Of a DNA stretch of 64,000 nucleotides, positions 48,226 to 57,461 are shown piece by piece. How positions within the stretch are numbered: the stretch's first letter is position 1; every line of letters begins with the position of its first letter. The position numbers and the translations under genes are program-made. The stretch comes from Sphingomonas sp. AP4-R1. Its GTDB lineage: Bacteria > Pseudomonadota > Alphaproteobacteria > Sphingomonadales > Sphingomonadaceae. The notes under the pieces were generated by a model. That model was given only the letters and a program-made list of their open reading frames with translations, searched no databases and was not told the DNA's origin. The stretch lies in contig NZ_CP053346.1 of the NCBI RefSeq assembly GCF_013113735.1, positions 4,354,001 to 4,418,000 of the forward strand, in the 5' to 3' direction.

Positions 48226-49315
48226 CGAAGGCCATCCCGACGCACTCAACACCCAGGCCACCGGGCGCTGGAAGCATCGCGCCGCGCAGGCGCTGGGCGT
48301 CACGGGCCTGATCGTGGCGGGCATCGTCGCGGGCGCCAAATTGTGGCAGCCGGTGACGAAGGTGGAGCAGCGCGTCACCACCCCGATCCGCGATGTCGTG
48401 AAGCGCGCCTCCCCGCTCGAACAATTGTCCGACAGCGCCGCCAGCGCCTGCCCCTCGATCGTCTCGCTGCGCCTGCCCGGCCTGCAGGGTCCGGCGCCGC
48501 AGGGCGTCGTGATCAGCGGCGATGGCGAGGTCGTCACCAGCGCCGCCGTGCCCGCCGATGTCGAGTTCGATGCCTGGCTCGACGGCAAGAAGCTCAAGGC
48601 CAGGCAGGAAGGCTATGATCCGCTCACCGGCCTCTCGCTGGTGAAGCTGGAGGGGGAGGATCTTTCCGCGCTCACGCTCTCCGACGCGGATATCCCCCCG
48701 CCCGGTGCGTGGGGCTTCACGCTTTCCTCGCCCAACGGCACCGGCTGCATCGTCGAACCCTCGACCGTGGCGAGCGATTTCGCCACCGAGGGCGCCACGC
48801 AGGATTATTATGTCCGCGTCCACGGCACCGGGGAGGCGCCGCCGGACGGCACCCCCTTCCTCGCGCCCGACGGTCGCGTCGTGGCGCTGGCGCAGCAGAG
48901 CGAAAGCGACGACGCCCGCACCGATCGCTATCTGACAGCCGATCTGATCAGCGTCGTCGTCAGCCGCCTGCTGCGAACGGGCACCGGGCCGACCGGCGCC
49001 TTCGGCCTGCTCGCGGAGGATCTTCCGCCGGTCCTCGCCGCGCGACTGGGCGCGGATCGCGGGCGCGGCGCGGTGGTCGTGCTGGTCGCGCGGGGATCGA
49101 TCGCGGAGGCGGCCGGGCTCCACATCGGCGACGTGATCCTCTCCGCCAAGCGCAGCCCCATCTCCAGCTCGTCCGAGCTGGCGCGCGTACTTGGCGGCAG
49201 CGATCCGATCGAGGTGATCGTCTCGCGCGGCCGCGATCAGCAGCAGCTGACCTTCACGCTGACCCCCGCCCCACCAGAGCCGGATCCGAAGGCCAAGGCG
49301 AAGGCGAAGAAATAG
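48218..49315 (+). CDS. Membrane-anchored trypsin-fold/PDZ protein, probably protease-dead
   Basis: A 365-residue protein: one N-terminal membrane helix (ALGVTGLIVAGIVAGAKLW, about 25-43), a trypsin-like region at about 70-245, and a C-terminal PDZ domain (about 255-345, with GAVVVLVARGSIAEAAGLHI and GDVILSAKRSPISS). Where DegP-type proteases have GNSGGPL, this protein has PPDGTPFLAPDGRVVALA, with no serine nucleophile, and no H-D pair is evident. It may be a regulatory or chaperone-like adaptor. The GTG at 48218 overlaps the ClC stop by 8 nt, indicating coupling. The tail is lysine-rich. Confidence 0.78.
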   Translation: MTDEGHPDALNTQATGRWKHRAAQALGVTGLIVAGIVAGAKLWQPVTKVEQRVTTPIRDVVKRASPLEQLSDSAASACPSIVSLRLPGLQGPAPQGVVISGDGEVVTSAAVPADVEFDAWLDGKKLKARQEGYDPLTGLSLVKLEGEDLSALTLSDADIPPPGAWGFTLSSPNGTGCIVEPSTVASDFATEGATQDYYVRVHGTGEAPPDGTPFLAPDGRVVALAQQSESDDARTDRYLTADLISVVVSRLLRTGTGPTGAFGLLAEDLPPVLAARLGADRGRGAVVVLVARGSIAEAAGLHIGDVILSAKRSPISSSSELARVLGGSDPIEVIVSRGRDQQQLTFTLTPAPPEPDPKAKAKAKK

Positions 49316-49323
49316 CGACGATC

Positions 49324-49446
49324 CTCATCCTCCCCCGCCAGGGGGAGGTGGCGCCGAAGGCGACGGAGGGGGAGGTCGGCGACCGGCCTGCTGCCGCCCC
49401 CTCCGTCAGGCTGAAGCCTGACACCGCCCCCTGGCGGGGGAGGATG
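49324..49446. repeat. Palindromic repeat, family F
   Basis: TCATCCTCCCCCGCCAGGGG on the left pairs with the right end CCCCCTGGCGGGGGAGGATG. An inner segment includes GTCAGGCTGAAGCCTGAC, itself palindromic. It fills the gap between convergent genes. Confidence 0.9.
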
Positions 49447-49455
49447 AAAACGGCC

Positions 49456-50868
49456 TCACGGCGCCGGTTGCGCGCCTAACGTCGCATCGCCACCCAGCGC
49501 GCGATACAATGTCACCCGGTTGCTCGCGCCGACCAGCTGGATCGACACCAACGTCCGCTGTGCGGTGTACAAGGATCGCTGCGCCACCAGTCGCGTCAGG
49601 AAGGGATCGATCCCGCCCCGATAGCGCGCGTCGGACAAGGTGAAGCTGTCGCTCGCCGCGCTGACGTTGCGCCGGTTCGCGCCCAGCTGCGCGTCGAACG
49701 TCCCCTCGCGCGCCAGCGCATCGGCCATCTCGCGGAAGGCGGACTGGATCGATTTCTCATAGGTCGCCAGCGCCGCATCGCGCTGCGCCTCGGACACGCG
49801 CACGTTGGCCATCGCCGCGCCTGCGCGGAAGATCGAATAGGTCGCGCTGGGCGCCACCGAATAGGTCCAGGCCCCGCCCGTGAACAACGAGGACAGAGCC
49901 GTGCTGGCGAAGCCCGCGAGGCTCGTCAGGCTGATCCGGGGGAACAGTTCGGCCCGCGCCGCGCCGATCTCGGCATTGGCCGCGCGCAGCTCATATTCGG
50001 CCTGCACCACGTCGGGCCGGCGAAGCAGGATCGTGCTGTCGATCCCCGCCGGCAGCTTCGCGATCGTCGGGAAGGCGCCCTCGATCGAATCCGCCAGCAG
50101 CGCGCGATCGACGGTGGCGCCCACCAGCAGGTCGATCGCATTCGCATCCTGCGCGATCGCGGTCGTCTGTTGCGCGACATCCGCCTGCGCCGTCGCCAGC
50201 GTCTGTTCGGCCTGACGCAGATCGGTGCGCGGCGCCACGCCCGCGCGCAGCCGCGCCGCCGTCAGCTCCACCGTCCGCTGGGCGCTGGCGGCCGTATCCT
50301 CGGCGATCTTCTTCAGGCTGCTGTCGGCCGCATAGCTCAGCCATGCATCGGCGAGATCGCCCACCAACGTCAGCCGCGTCGCGCGCGCCGCCGCCTCGGT
50401 GCCGAAATAGCGATCCTGCGCCGCCGTCGTCAGCGATCGGATGCGCCCGAACAGGTCGATCTCGAACGCGGTCGTGCCGATATTGGCGGCATAGGCATTG
50501 CCGGACGTGCTGGAGCCGTTGGCGCCCCCGCCATTGCCGGAGCGCGTGAAGCGCCCGGTGGCGTCGATCTCGGGGAACAGCTCGGCGCGCTGGATCCGAT
50601 ATTGCGCGCGCGCCTGCTGGATGTTCGCCGCCGCCACGCGCAGGTCGCGATTGTTGGCCAGCGCCTGCGCGATGATCTGCTGCAGCCGCGCATCGGTGAA
50701 GACGTCGCGATAGCCGAGCGAGGGCAGCGTCGCCTCGGTCTGGCGCAGATAGGCGTCGCCCACCGGCCAGGAGGGCGGCACCGGCGGCGCGGGCCGCTCA
50801 TATTTCGGCGCCATCGAGCAACCCGTGAGCGCCGCCGTGGCGAGCAGGAGCGGGAAACGCCGCATCAT
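49456..50868 (-). CDS. RND efflux outer-membrane factor (OprM/NodT family lipoprotein)
   Basis: A 470-residue outer-membrane channel protein. A lipoprotein signal with LTGC at 14-17 (lipid cysteine C17) is followed by APKYERPAPPVPPSW. Two repeats of the OEP domain are visible: the first around SLGYRDVFTDARLQQIIAQAL, with NNRDLRVAAANIQQARAQYR, and the second beginning near RRPDVVQAEYELRAANAEIG. It forms the trimeric exit duct for the pump encoded upstream. The first ATG at 50868 overlaps the RND stop by 4 nt. Confidence 0.95.
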   Translation of the reverse strand: MMRRFPLLLATAALTGCSMAPKYERPAPPVPPSWPVGDAYLRQTEATLPSLGYRDVFTDARLQQIIAQALANNRDLRVAAANIQQARAQYRIQRAELFPEIDATGRFTRSGNGGGANGSSTSGNAYAANIGTTAFEIDLFGRIRSLTTAAQDRYFGTEAAARATRLTLVGDLADAWLSYAADSSLKKIAEDTAASAQRTVELTAARLRAGVAPRTDLRQAEQTLATAQADVAQQTTAIAQDANAIDLLVGATVDRALLADSIEGAFPTIAKLPAGIDSTILLRRPDVVQAEYELRAANAEIGAARAELFPRISLTSLAGFASTALSSLFTGGAWTYSVAPSATYSIFRAGAAMANVRVSEAQRDAALATYEKSIQSAFREMADALAREGTFDAQLGANRRNVSAASDSFTLSDARYRGGIDPFLTRLVAQRSLYTAQRTLVSIQLVGASNRVTLYRALGGDATLGAQPAP

Positions 50869-53800
50869 GCCGCCTCCGGTCCGTGAGAGCCGCCACCGGG
50901 GCCGTCATGCCCGTCGGGCCCCTGATAGCCGGTCGGCCGGCCGCGCAGCTTCGCCAGCCCGTCGCGCACGCCGCGCCGCACCAGCACGAAGAAGAGCGGG
51001 ATGTAGAAGATGGCGAGCAACGTCGCCGTCAGCATCCCGCCGATCACGGCGGTCCCGATCGCGATGCGGCTGTTCGCGCCCGCGCCGGTCGAGATGGCGA
51101 GCGGCAGCACGCCGAGGATGAAGGCGAAGCTCGTCATCAGGATCGGGCGCAGACGGATCTTCGCCGCGGTCAGCGCCGCATCGATCACGCGCGCGCCCTT
51201 CTTCTCTTCCTGCTCGGCGAACTCGATCATCAGGATCGCATTCTTCGCCGCCAGACCCATCGTCGTCAGCAGCCCGATCTGGAGATAGACGTCGTTGACG
51301 AGGCCGCGCAGCGTCACCGCCAGGATCGCGCCCACCAGCCCCAGCGGGATCACCAGCAGCACCGCCACCGGAATGCTCCAGCTCTCATAGAGCGCGGCGA
51401 GGCACAGGAAGACGACGAGCAGCGACAGGCCGTAGAGGATCGGTGCCTGCCCCGAGGAGAGGCGCTCCTGATAGGACAGACCCGACCACGCCACCGACAC
51501 GCCCGGTATCGCCTCCGCCAGCGCCTGGATCCGGTCCATCGCGGAGCCCGAGCTGACGCCCGCCGCGCCCGTACCCTGGATCTCGTAGGAGGACAGGCCG
51601 TTGAAGCGCGACAGCGTCGTCGGCGCCTGCGACCAGCTCGTCGTCGCGAACGAGCTGAACGGCGCCATCTGCCCGTTCGCCCCGCGCACGAACCACTGGC
51701 CGAGGTCGGACGGCGCGTGGCGATAGGGCGCATCGCCCTGCACATAGACGCGCTTCACGCGGCCGCGATCGACGAAGTCGTTCACATACACGCCGCCCCA
51801 CGCCGCCGAGAGCGTGGAGTTCACCGCCGCCTGCGTCAGGCCCAGCGCCGCCAGCTTCTGCGGATCGGCATCCACTTTCAGCGTGGCCACGTCGGGCAGT
51901 TCGGTCAGGCGGATCGAGGTCAGCTTGTCGTCGGCGCGCGCGTCGGCCAACAGCTTTTCGCGCGCGGCGGCGAATTCGGCCTGCGTCAGGCCGCCCGAAT
52001 TGCGCAGCTCCATCGTGAAGCCGTTCGACTGGCCGAGGCCGCGCACCGCCGGCGGCACGAGCGAATAGACCTGCGCGTCGCGGAAGCCCTGGAACGCGAT
52101 CGAGGCGCGCCGCGTGATCGCATCGGCGCCATTCTCCGCGCCATGCCGATCCGCCCACGGCGCCAGCGCCACGAAGCCCTGCCCGGTATTCTGGCCGCTC
52201 ACGCCGCCGCCGCCGCCGCCGGAGACCGTGAACATGGTCATCACGTTCTTGCCTTCGGTGCGGTAATAATAATCCTCGACCTGCTTCTGCAGCGCGAAGG
52301 TGCGGCCCTGCGTGGCGCCGGCCGGCAGCTGGAACTGCACGTTGGCGAGGCCCTGGTCCTCGATCGGAAGGAAGCCCGTCGGCATGCGCAGGAACAGGAT
52401 CGCCAGCAGCGCCACCGTCAGCGCGTAGATCAGCAGGAACAGCCACTTGCGATCGATCACGCGCTGCACGCTGCCGGTGTAGCGATCGATCATCGTATCG
52501 AATACGTCGTTGAACTTGTCGCCCGCGCGCCGCGCCATGGCGGTGACGGGTGCGAAGCGCCGCGCGATCGGGCCGGGCTCGGCCTCATGCTCGTTCTTGG
52601 CCTTGAGCAGGGTGGCGGTCAGCGCCGGGCTCAGGATCAGCGCCACCAGCACGGACAGCACCATCGCCGACACCATCGTCAGCGAGAACTGGCGATAGAT
52701 CACGCCGGTCGATCCGCCGAAGAACGCCATCGGCAGGAACACCGCCGATAGCACCAGCGCGATCGCGACCAGCGCCACGCTGATCTCGTTCATCGATTCG
52801 ATCGTCGCCTCGCGCGGCGACATGCCCGGATTTTCCTCCATCAGGCGCTCGACATTCTCGACCACCACGATCGCGTCGTCGACGAGCAGGCCGATCGCCA
52901 GCACCAGCCCGAACAGGGTCAGCGTGTTGATCGAGAAGCCGGCGAGATAGAAGATGCCGAAAGTGCCCAGCAGCACCACCGGCACGGCGATCGCGGGGAT
53001 CAACGTCGCGCGCCAGCTCTGCAGGAACACGAACATGACGATGACGACCAGCACGATCGCCTCGAACAGCGTCTTCTCCACCTCCTCGATCGAGAGCTTG
53101 ATGAAGTTCGTCGAATCGTTGGCATAGGCATATTTGAAGCCCGCCGGGAACGATTTGGAGGCCTGCTCGATCTGCGCCTTCACCAGATCGGCCGTTTCCA
53201 GCGCGTCGGCGCCCGGCGCCATCTGGATCGCGATGCCGGCGCCGGGATGGCGGTTCACGCGGCTGCGGGCGTTGTAATTCTCGGCCCCCAGCTCGATCCG
53301 CGCCACGTCCTTCAGCTTGACGGTCGATCCGTCCTGCAGCGTCTTCAGCACGATGTTCGCGAACTGCTCGGGCGTCTGCAGGCGCGTCTGCGCCGTCACG
53401 ATCGCGTTGAGCATCTGCGTGTCGGGCTGCGGCTGGCCGCCGATCTCGCCCGCCGCCACTTCGGCATTCTGGCTCTGGATCGCGGTGGTCACGTCGCTCG
53501 GGATCAGCTGGACGGCGGCGAGCTTCGTCGGGTTCAGCCAGATCCGCATCGCATATTGCGCGCCGAACACGTTGGTATCGCCCACGCCCGCCGTGCGGCC
53601 CAGCTGGTCCTGCAGGTTCGAGACGAGATAGTCGGACACATCCTGATTGGTGCGCTTGTCGGTCTCGTCATAGACGCCGACGAGCAGCAGGAAGTCCGGA
53701 TTGGACTTGCGGACGACGAGGCCCTGCTGCTGCACCTGCTGCGGCAGGCGGCTCAGCGCCTGCTGCACCTGGTTCTGCACCTGAACCTGCGCGATGTCCG

Positions 53801-54101
53801 GATTGGTGCCCTTCTGGAAGGTCACCGTGATCGTCACCGATCCGCGCGAGCTGGAGGAGGAGCTGAAATAGATCAGCCCGTCGATCCCGGTCAGCTGCTG
53901 CTCGATCACCTGGGTGACGCTGTTCTGGATCGTCTGCGCGTTGGCGCCCGGATAGGTGGCGCGCACCGTCACCTGCGGCGGCGCCACGTCGGGATATTGC
54001 GCGATCGGCAGGCCGAACATCGCGCCGATGCCGCACAGCATCACGATGATCGCCAGCACCCACGCGAAGATGGGGCGATCGATGAAGATACGCGAAAGCA
54101 T
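50865..54101 (-). CDS. RND efflux pump inner-membrane transporter (HAE1, AcrB/MexB-like)
   Basis: A 1078-residue, 12-helix proton-driven exporter. It starts MLSRIFIDRPIFAWVLAI and has the periplasmic porter loops with VQVQNQVQQALSRLPQ. The proton-relay aspartates are in the helix IGLLVDDAIVVVENVERL at about 400-417. The second half repeats the fold from about 540. A Gly-rich SGGGGGGVSG stretch is in the second loop. The substrate range cannot be read; HAE1 members export hydrophobic and amphiphilic compounds. It is in an operon: adaptor upstream (5-nt gap), outer-membrane factor downstream (4-nt overlap). Confidence 0.97.
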   Translation of the reverse strand: MLSRIFIDRPIFAWVLAIIVMLCGIGAMFGLPIAQYPDVAPPQVTVRATYPGANAQTIQNSVTQVIEQQLTGIDGLIYFSSSSSSRGSVTITVTFQKGTNPDIAQVQVQNQVQQALSRLPQQVQQQGLVVRKSNPDFLLLVGVYDETDKRTNQDVSDYLVSNLQDQLGRTAGVGDTNVFGAQYAMRIWLNPTKLAAVQLIPSDVTTAIQSQNAEVAAGEIGGQPQPDTQMLNAIVTAQTRLQTPEQFANIVLKTLQDGSTVKLKDVARIELGAENYNARSRVNRHPGAGIAIQMAPGADALETADLVKAQIEQASKSFPAGFKYAYANDSTNFIKLSIEEVEKTLFEAIVLVVIVMFVFLQSWRATLIPAIAVPVVLLGTFGIFYLAGFSINTLTLFGLVLAIGLLVDDAIVVVENVERLMEENPGMSPREATIESMNEISVALVAIALVLSAVFLPMAFFGGSTGVIYRQFSLTMVSAMVLSVLVALILSPALTATLLKAKNEHEAEPGPIARRFAPVTAMARRAGDKFNDVFDTMIDRYTGSVQRVIDRKWLFLLIYALTVALLAILFLRMPTGFLPIEDQGLANVQFQLPAGATQGRTFALQKQVEDYYYRTEGKNVMTMFTVSGGGGGGVSGQNTGQGFVALAPWADRHGAENGADAITRRASIAFQGFRDAQVYSLVPPAVRGLGQSNGFTMELRNSGGLTQAEFAAAREKLLADARADDKLTSIRLTELPDVATLKVDADPQKLAALGLTQAAVNSTLSAAWGGVYVNDFVDRGRVKRVYVQGDAPYRHAPSDLGQWFVRGANGQMAPFSSFATTSWSQAPTTLSRFNGLSSYEIQGTGAAGVSSGSAMDRIQALAEAIPGVSVAWSGLSYQERLSSGQAPILYGLSLLVVFLCLAALYESWSIPVAVLLVIPLGLVGAILAVTLRGLVNDVYLQIGLLTTMGLAAKNAILMIEFAEQEEKKGARVIDAALTAAKIRLRPILMTSFAFILGVLPLAISTGAGANSRIAIGTAVIGGMLTATLLAIFYIPLFFVLVRRGVRDGLAKLRGRPTGYQGPDGHDGPGGGSHGPEAA

Positions 54102-54106
54102 CCGCC

Positions 54107-55330
54107 TCAGCCGCCCTTGGTCTGGCTGGCCGGGCCCGTCTTATCCTTCGGCGTCGCCTCGATCCGCTGCGCCGTATTTTCCGGCACGGCCTTCACGGTC
54201 TGGTTCGGCCGGATCTTGGAGATGCCCTGCGTCACGATCCTGTCGCCCGCGGCCACGCCGCTGGTGACGACCCAGTTGGGGCCATCCGTGCGATCGGCGC
54301 GCACCGCTTTCTGGACGACCTTGTCGCCCTCCACCACGAACAGGGTGGCGTTGCCCTTGGGATCGCGCGAGATCGCCGTCTGCGGCACCAGGAAGGCGCG
54401 CTGGTTGATCGCCTGCGCGAAGCGGGCGCGCACGAACATGCCCGGCAGCAGCAGCCCGTCCGGATTGGGGAAGCGCGCGCGCAGCGTGACCGTGCCGGTC
54501 TGCTGGTTCACGATCGTCTCGGAAAATTCCACGCTGCCCGTGCGGGTGTAGGTCTCGCCATCCTCCAGCGTCAGCTGCACGACGGCGCGCGTCGGCACGA
54601 TCCCGTTGCGCCCGAGCGAGCGGCGCAGCGCCAGCAGATCGGAGGCCGATTGCTGGATATCGACGAACATCGGATCCAGCCGCTGGATCTGCGCGAGCGG
54701 ATCGGCCTGCGTGGACGAGACGAGCGCGCCCACCGTGAACAGCGAACGCCCGATCCGCCCGGTGATCGGCGCGGGGACGGTGGTGAACTGCAGATTGACC
54801 TGCGCGGATTCCAGCGCGGCCCGCGTCTGCGCGACCGAGGCCGCCGCCTGCCGGGCGGAGGCGAGCGCGTTGGTATAATCCTGGCGCGAGATCGCCTCGA
54901 TATCGGCGAGCGGCTTGTAGCGATCGGCGAGCGCCTTGGTCGCCTCGGCATTGGCGCGCGCGCTCTCCAGATTGGCCTGCGCCTGATTGGCGGCCGCCTG
55001 ATAGACGCGCGGATCGATCTCGTAGAGCACCTGCCCCTTCTGGACGAGCGTGCCTTCGGTGAAGAGGCGGCGGCGGATGATGCCGGTCACCTGCGGGCGC
55101 ACGTCGGAGCTTTCGAACGCGGTGGTGCGGCCGCTCAGCTCGGTATCCATCTCCACGCTGGAGGGTTGCACGATCACGAAGCCGACGGTGGGCGTGCCAC
55201 CGCCGCCACGGCCACCGGCACTGCCGCCCGCTCCGCCTTGCCCGGCTTCCTTGCCCGACGAACAGGCCGCCAGCACCAGCAACGCCGCAAACGGCGCGCG
55301 GCGCAGCATCGGCCGCACGCTTTCCCTCAT
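54107..55330 (-). CDS. RND efflux periplasmic adaptor (membrane-fusion protein)
   Basis: A 407-residue lipoprotein adaptor. The signal ends with the lipobox LAAC at C23, then a Gly-rich linker (GGRGGGG type). The MFP layout follows: beta-barrel/lipoyl half TTAFESSDVRPQVTGIIRRR, an alpha-hairpin at about 110-190 rich in Ala/Gln, the second lipoyl half TVPAPITGRIGRSLFTVGAL, and a membrane-proximal domain with FPNPDGLLLPGMFVRARF. It bridges the pump and outer-membrane channel. The ATG at 55330 has a weak Shine-Dalgarno; an ATG 21 nt later is possible. Confidence 0.95.
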   Translation of the reverse strand: MRESVRPMLRRAPFAALLVLAACSSGKEAGQGGAGGSAGGRGGGGTPTVGFVIVQPSSVEMDTELSGRTTAFESSDVRPQVTGIIRRRLFTEGTLVQKGQVLYEIDPRVYQAAANQAQANLESARANAEATKALADRYKPLADIEAISRQDYTNALASARQAAASVAQTRAALESAQVNLQFTTVPAPITGRIGRSLFTVGALVSSTQADPLAQIQRLDPMFVDIQQSASDLLALRRSLGRNGIVPTRAVVQLTLEDGETYTRTGSVEFSETIVNQQTGTVTLRARFPNPDGLLLPGMFVRARFAQAINQRAFLVPQTAISRDPKGNATLFVVEGDKVVQKAVRADRTDGPNWVVTSGVAAGDRIVTQGISKIRPNQTVKAVPENTAQRIEATPKDKTGPASQTKGG

Positions 55331-55889
55331 GTCGATCAAATCGAAAGCCCCATCATTCGGGCGCAACCGGCCGATCCCATTCCGATTCGCCGTGCGATCC
55401 CGACGCGAAGCATGCCCGACCTCCCCCGGGGCAGGCCATATGCGGCTGCCCAAATGTCGCTATTCCGTTGCAATTATGTACCATGAATGAACATCGATCA
55501 TGTTTCACGATCGAAATATGCCATCCAAGCCCACACTTCGGGCGCATTTTACCTAAATCACGCAGATAATCGACGATTTCGCGCTATATCACGCGATATT
55601 TCACGTATTGATATTGTAACAATCCAGACCTGTTCAAATCGATACTCAGGTAAACTTGATAACAAATCGAACAATATTCCGATATATCAACACTGAATCA
55701 GCGACATAAGATCCGCTTTCAACTGCGGGATCGGTATCTTGTTGGGTCTCACCCCGCGCAATATCGTTTCCATTTGGTTCACACCGCATCGATGCCGGCA
55801 CTTTCCGCTCGCACGGCAAGACCCGCTCACCAGATGGTACAAAAATCCATCTACCCTGTGAAATGATATTCGCGCGAATGCCGATGCCG
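55331..55889. other. AT-rich intergenic region between the efflux operon and cobU
   Basis: A 559-nt region, with the section 55460-55700 strikingly AT-rich for this genome. It must hold the efflux promoter. It contains TCGATCATGTTTCACGATCG (a 21-bp imperfect palindrome at 55494-55514) and ATATCACGCGATAT. A 69-codon open frame at 55487-55696 shows no family features and is not called. No regulator gene lies next to the pump. Confidence 0.6.
55494..55514. promoter_or_regulatory. Candidate operator upstream of the RND efflux operon
   Basis: TCGATC and GATCGA arms flank ATGTTTCAC, with inner TG and CA also symmetric: a 21-bp palindrome with only the centre mismatched. It lies 164 nt upstream of the adaptor start. 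A TetR-type repressor site would look like this, but no such gene is in the window. Confidence 0.4.
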
Positions 55890-56426
55890 TCAGCGCGGCT
55901 TCACCGGAAGCGGAATCCCCGCCACCACCAGATCCACCGCCTCGCACCGTGCTGCCATCCGCTGGTTCAGCCGTCCTGCCGCATCGCGAAAGCGCCGCGC
56001 CAGCGCATTGTCGGGCACGATCCCAAAACCCACTTCGTTGCTGACGAGGACGATCCGCGCGCGCGCCTCTTCGGCGGCCGCCGCCAGAGCCTCGCCCGCC
56101 GCGTCCAGATCGGCATCGGCCAGCAACAGGTTGGAGAGCCACAAGGTCAGGCAATCGACGAGGATCGTGCGCCCCTCGCCACCCTCGGCACGGATCGCCT
56201 CGGCCAGATCGCGCGGGGCCTCCACCGTGCGCCAGCGCGCATCGCGATCCGCCCGGTGGCGCGCGATCCGGTCGCGCATCTCGTCGTCATACGCCTCGGC
56301 CGTGGCGATGAAGACAAGGTCGCCGCCCGCCGCTTCGGCCGCCGCTTCCGCCAGCCTCTGCGCGTGCGCGCTCTTGCCCGAGCGCGCACCGCCCAGCACC
56401 AATATCGTCCTTACCGCGCGGTTCAT
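55890..56426 (-). CDS. cobU: Adenosylcobinamide kinase / adenosylcobinamide-phosphate guanylyltransferase
   Basis: A 178-residue bifunctional enzyme that phosphorylates adenosylcobinamide and attaches GMP, giving AdoCbi-GDP in the nucleotide-loop steps of B12 synthesis. The P-loop GGARSGKS is at 12-19. The RHRADRD segment near 57-63 carries the guanylylated-histidine region. VDCLTLWLSNLLL and VLVSNEVGFGIVP match CobU/CobP. The ATG at 56426 begins MNRAVRTILVLGG. It is divergent from cobD; 30 nt separate the starts. Confidence 0.95.
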   Translation of the reverse strand: MNRAVRTILVLGGARSGKSAHAQRLAEAAAEAAGGDLVFIATAEAYDDEMRDRIARHRADRDARWRTVEAPRDLAEAIRAEGGEGRTILVDCLTLWLSNLLLADADLDAAGEALAAAAEEARARIVLVSNEVGFGIVPDNALARRFRDAAGRLNQRMAARCEAVDLVVAGIPLPVKPR

Positions 56427-56456
56427 CCACCTATCCGCTTGCCGTGGCGCGCGGGA

Positions 56457-57461
56457 ATGGCGATGGCTGGCGCACACATGCAAGCGATTTCGGCAGATCT
56501 TACCGGGCATGGCGGGCGCCTCGACGAGGCGGCCCGCCTCTATCCGCGTGCCGAAACGCCGTGGCTGGATCTGTCGACCGGCATCAATCCCCATGCGTGG
56601 AATCGCGCCACGCCGCTCGACGTGGACCTGCGCGCCTTGCCCGAGCGCACGGCCCTGCGCGCGCTGGAGGCCACCGCCGCCCGCTATTTCGGCGTCGATC
56701 CCGCGCGCATCGCGGCGGTGCCCGGCAGCGAGATCGCGTTGCGCCTGCTCCCCGCGCTCGGCCTGCCGCCGATCGCCAGCGTCGGCCCGTCTTATGCCAC
56801 GCACGGCCAGATCGCGGCCTATTCGCTGGAGAGCCCGGCCCCGCTCGCGGGCTGCGCGCTGCTGCTCGCCAATCCGAACAATCCGGACGGCCGCCTGATC
56901 GCGCCCGAAGCGTTGCGTCAGCTGGCCGATCGACAGGCCGCGCAGGCCGGCTGGCTCGTCGTCGACGAGGCCTTTGCCGATGCCGTGCCGGGCAGCAGCC
57001 TGCTCCCGCATCTCGGCGCCGACGATCCGGTGATCGTGCTGCGGTCCTTCGGCAAATTCTTCGGGCTGGCGGGCCTGCGTCTCGGCTTCGTGATCGCGCC
57101 CGAGGCGATCCTCGCCCGGCTGCGCCATCTGCTCGGCGACTGGCCCGTTTCCAACCACGCCATCGCCTGCGGCCGCGCGGCCTATGCCGATCGCAACTGG
57201 ATCACGACCACGCTCGCCGGGCTGCCCTCCCGCGCCGCGCGGCTGGACGCGCTGCTGGAGCGGAACGGCCTGCACGCGACGGGCGCCTGCCCCCTCTTCC
57301 GCCTGGTCGAGACGCCCGAGGCCAAGGCCCTCTTCGGCCGGCTGGCACGGGCGGGCATCCTCGTCCGCGCCTTCGCGGATCGGCCCAACTGGCTGCGCTT
57401 CGGCCTTCCCGCCGACGATGCCGCCTTCGCCCGGCTGGACCGCGCACTCCATCGTGGCTGA
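56457..57461 (+). CDS. cobD: L-threonine-O-3-phosphate decarboxylase (PLP)
   Basis: A 334-residue fold-type I aminotransferase-like enzyme that makes (R)-1-aminopropan-2-yl phosphate, the linker joined to the corrin side chain. Landmarks are DLSTGINPHAWN at about 39-50, LLLANPNNPDGRLI, VDEAFAD, and the PLP lysine K200 in RSFGKFFGLAGLRLG. In Pseudomonas/Rhizobium naming the gene is cobC. Start choice is among ATGs at 56457, 56463 and 56478; the first follows GCGCGGG. Its stop overlaps the cbiB GTG by 8 nt. Confidence 0.93.
   Translation: MAMAGAHMQAISADLTGHGGRLDEAARLYPRAETPWLDLSTGINPHAWNRATPLDVDLRALPERTALRALEATAARYFGVDPARIAAVPGSEIALRLLPALGLPPIASVGPSYATHGQIAAYSLESPAPLAGCALLLANPNNPDGRLIAPEALRQLADRQAAQAGWLVVDEAFADAVPGSSLLPHLGADDPVIVLRSFGKFFGLAGLRLGFVIAPEAILARLRHLLGDWPVSNHAIACGRAAYADRNWITTTLAGLPSRAARLDALLERNGLHATGACPLFRLVETPEAKALFGRLARAGILVRAFADRPNWLRFGLPADDAAFARLDRALHRG

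Noticed and set aside
55487..55696. 69-codon plus-strand open frame in the AT-rich gap beside the efflux operon
   Set aside because: No family features and no clear Shine-Dalgarno, and the frame is a by-product of low GC with few stops. It lies over candidate regulatory palindromes.
55863..56456. Cobalamin riboswitch ahead of cobU or cobD
   Set aside because: No B12 box or aptamer landmarks are present in this gap or between the divergent starts; the only aptamer found is upstream of metE.
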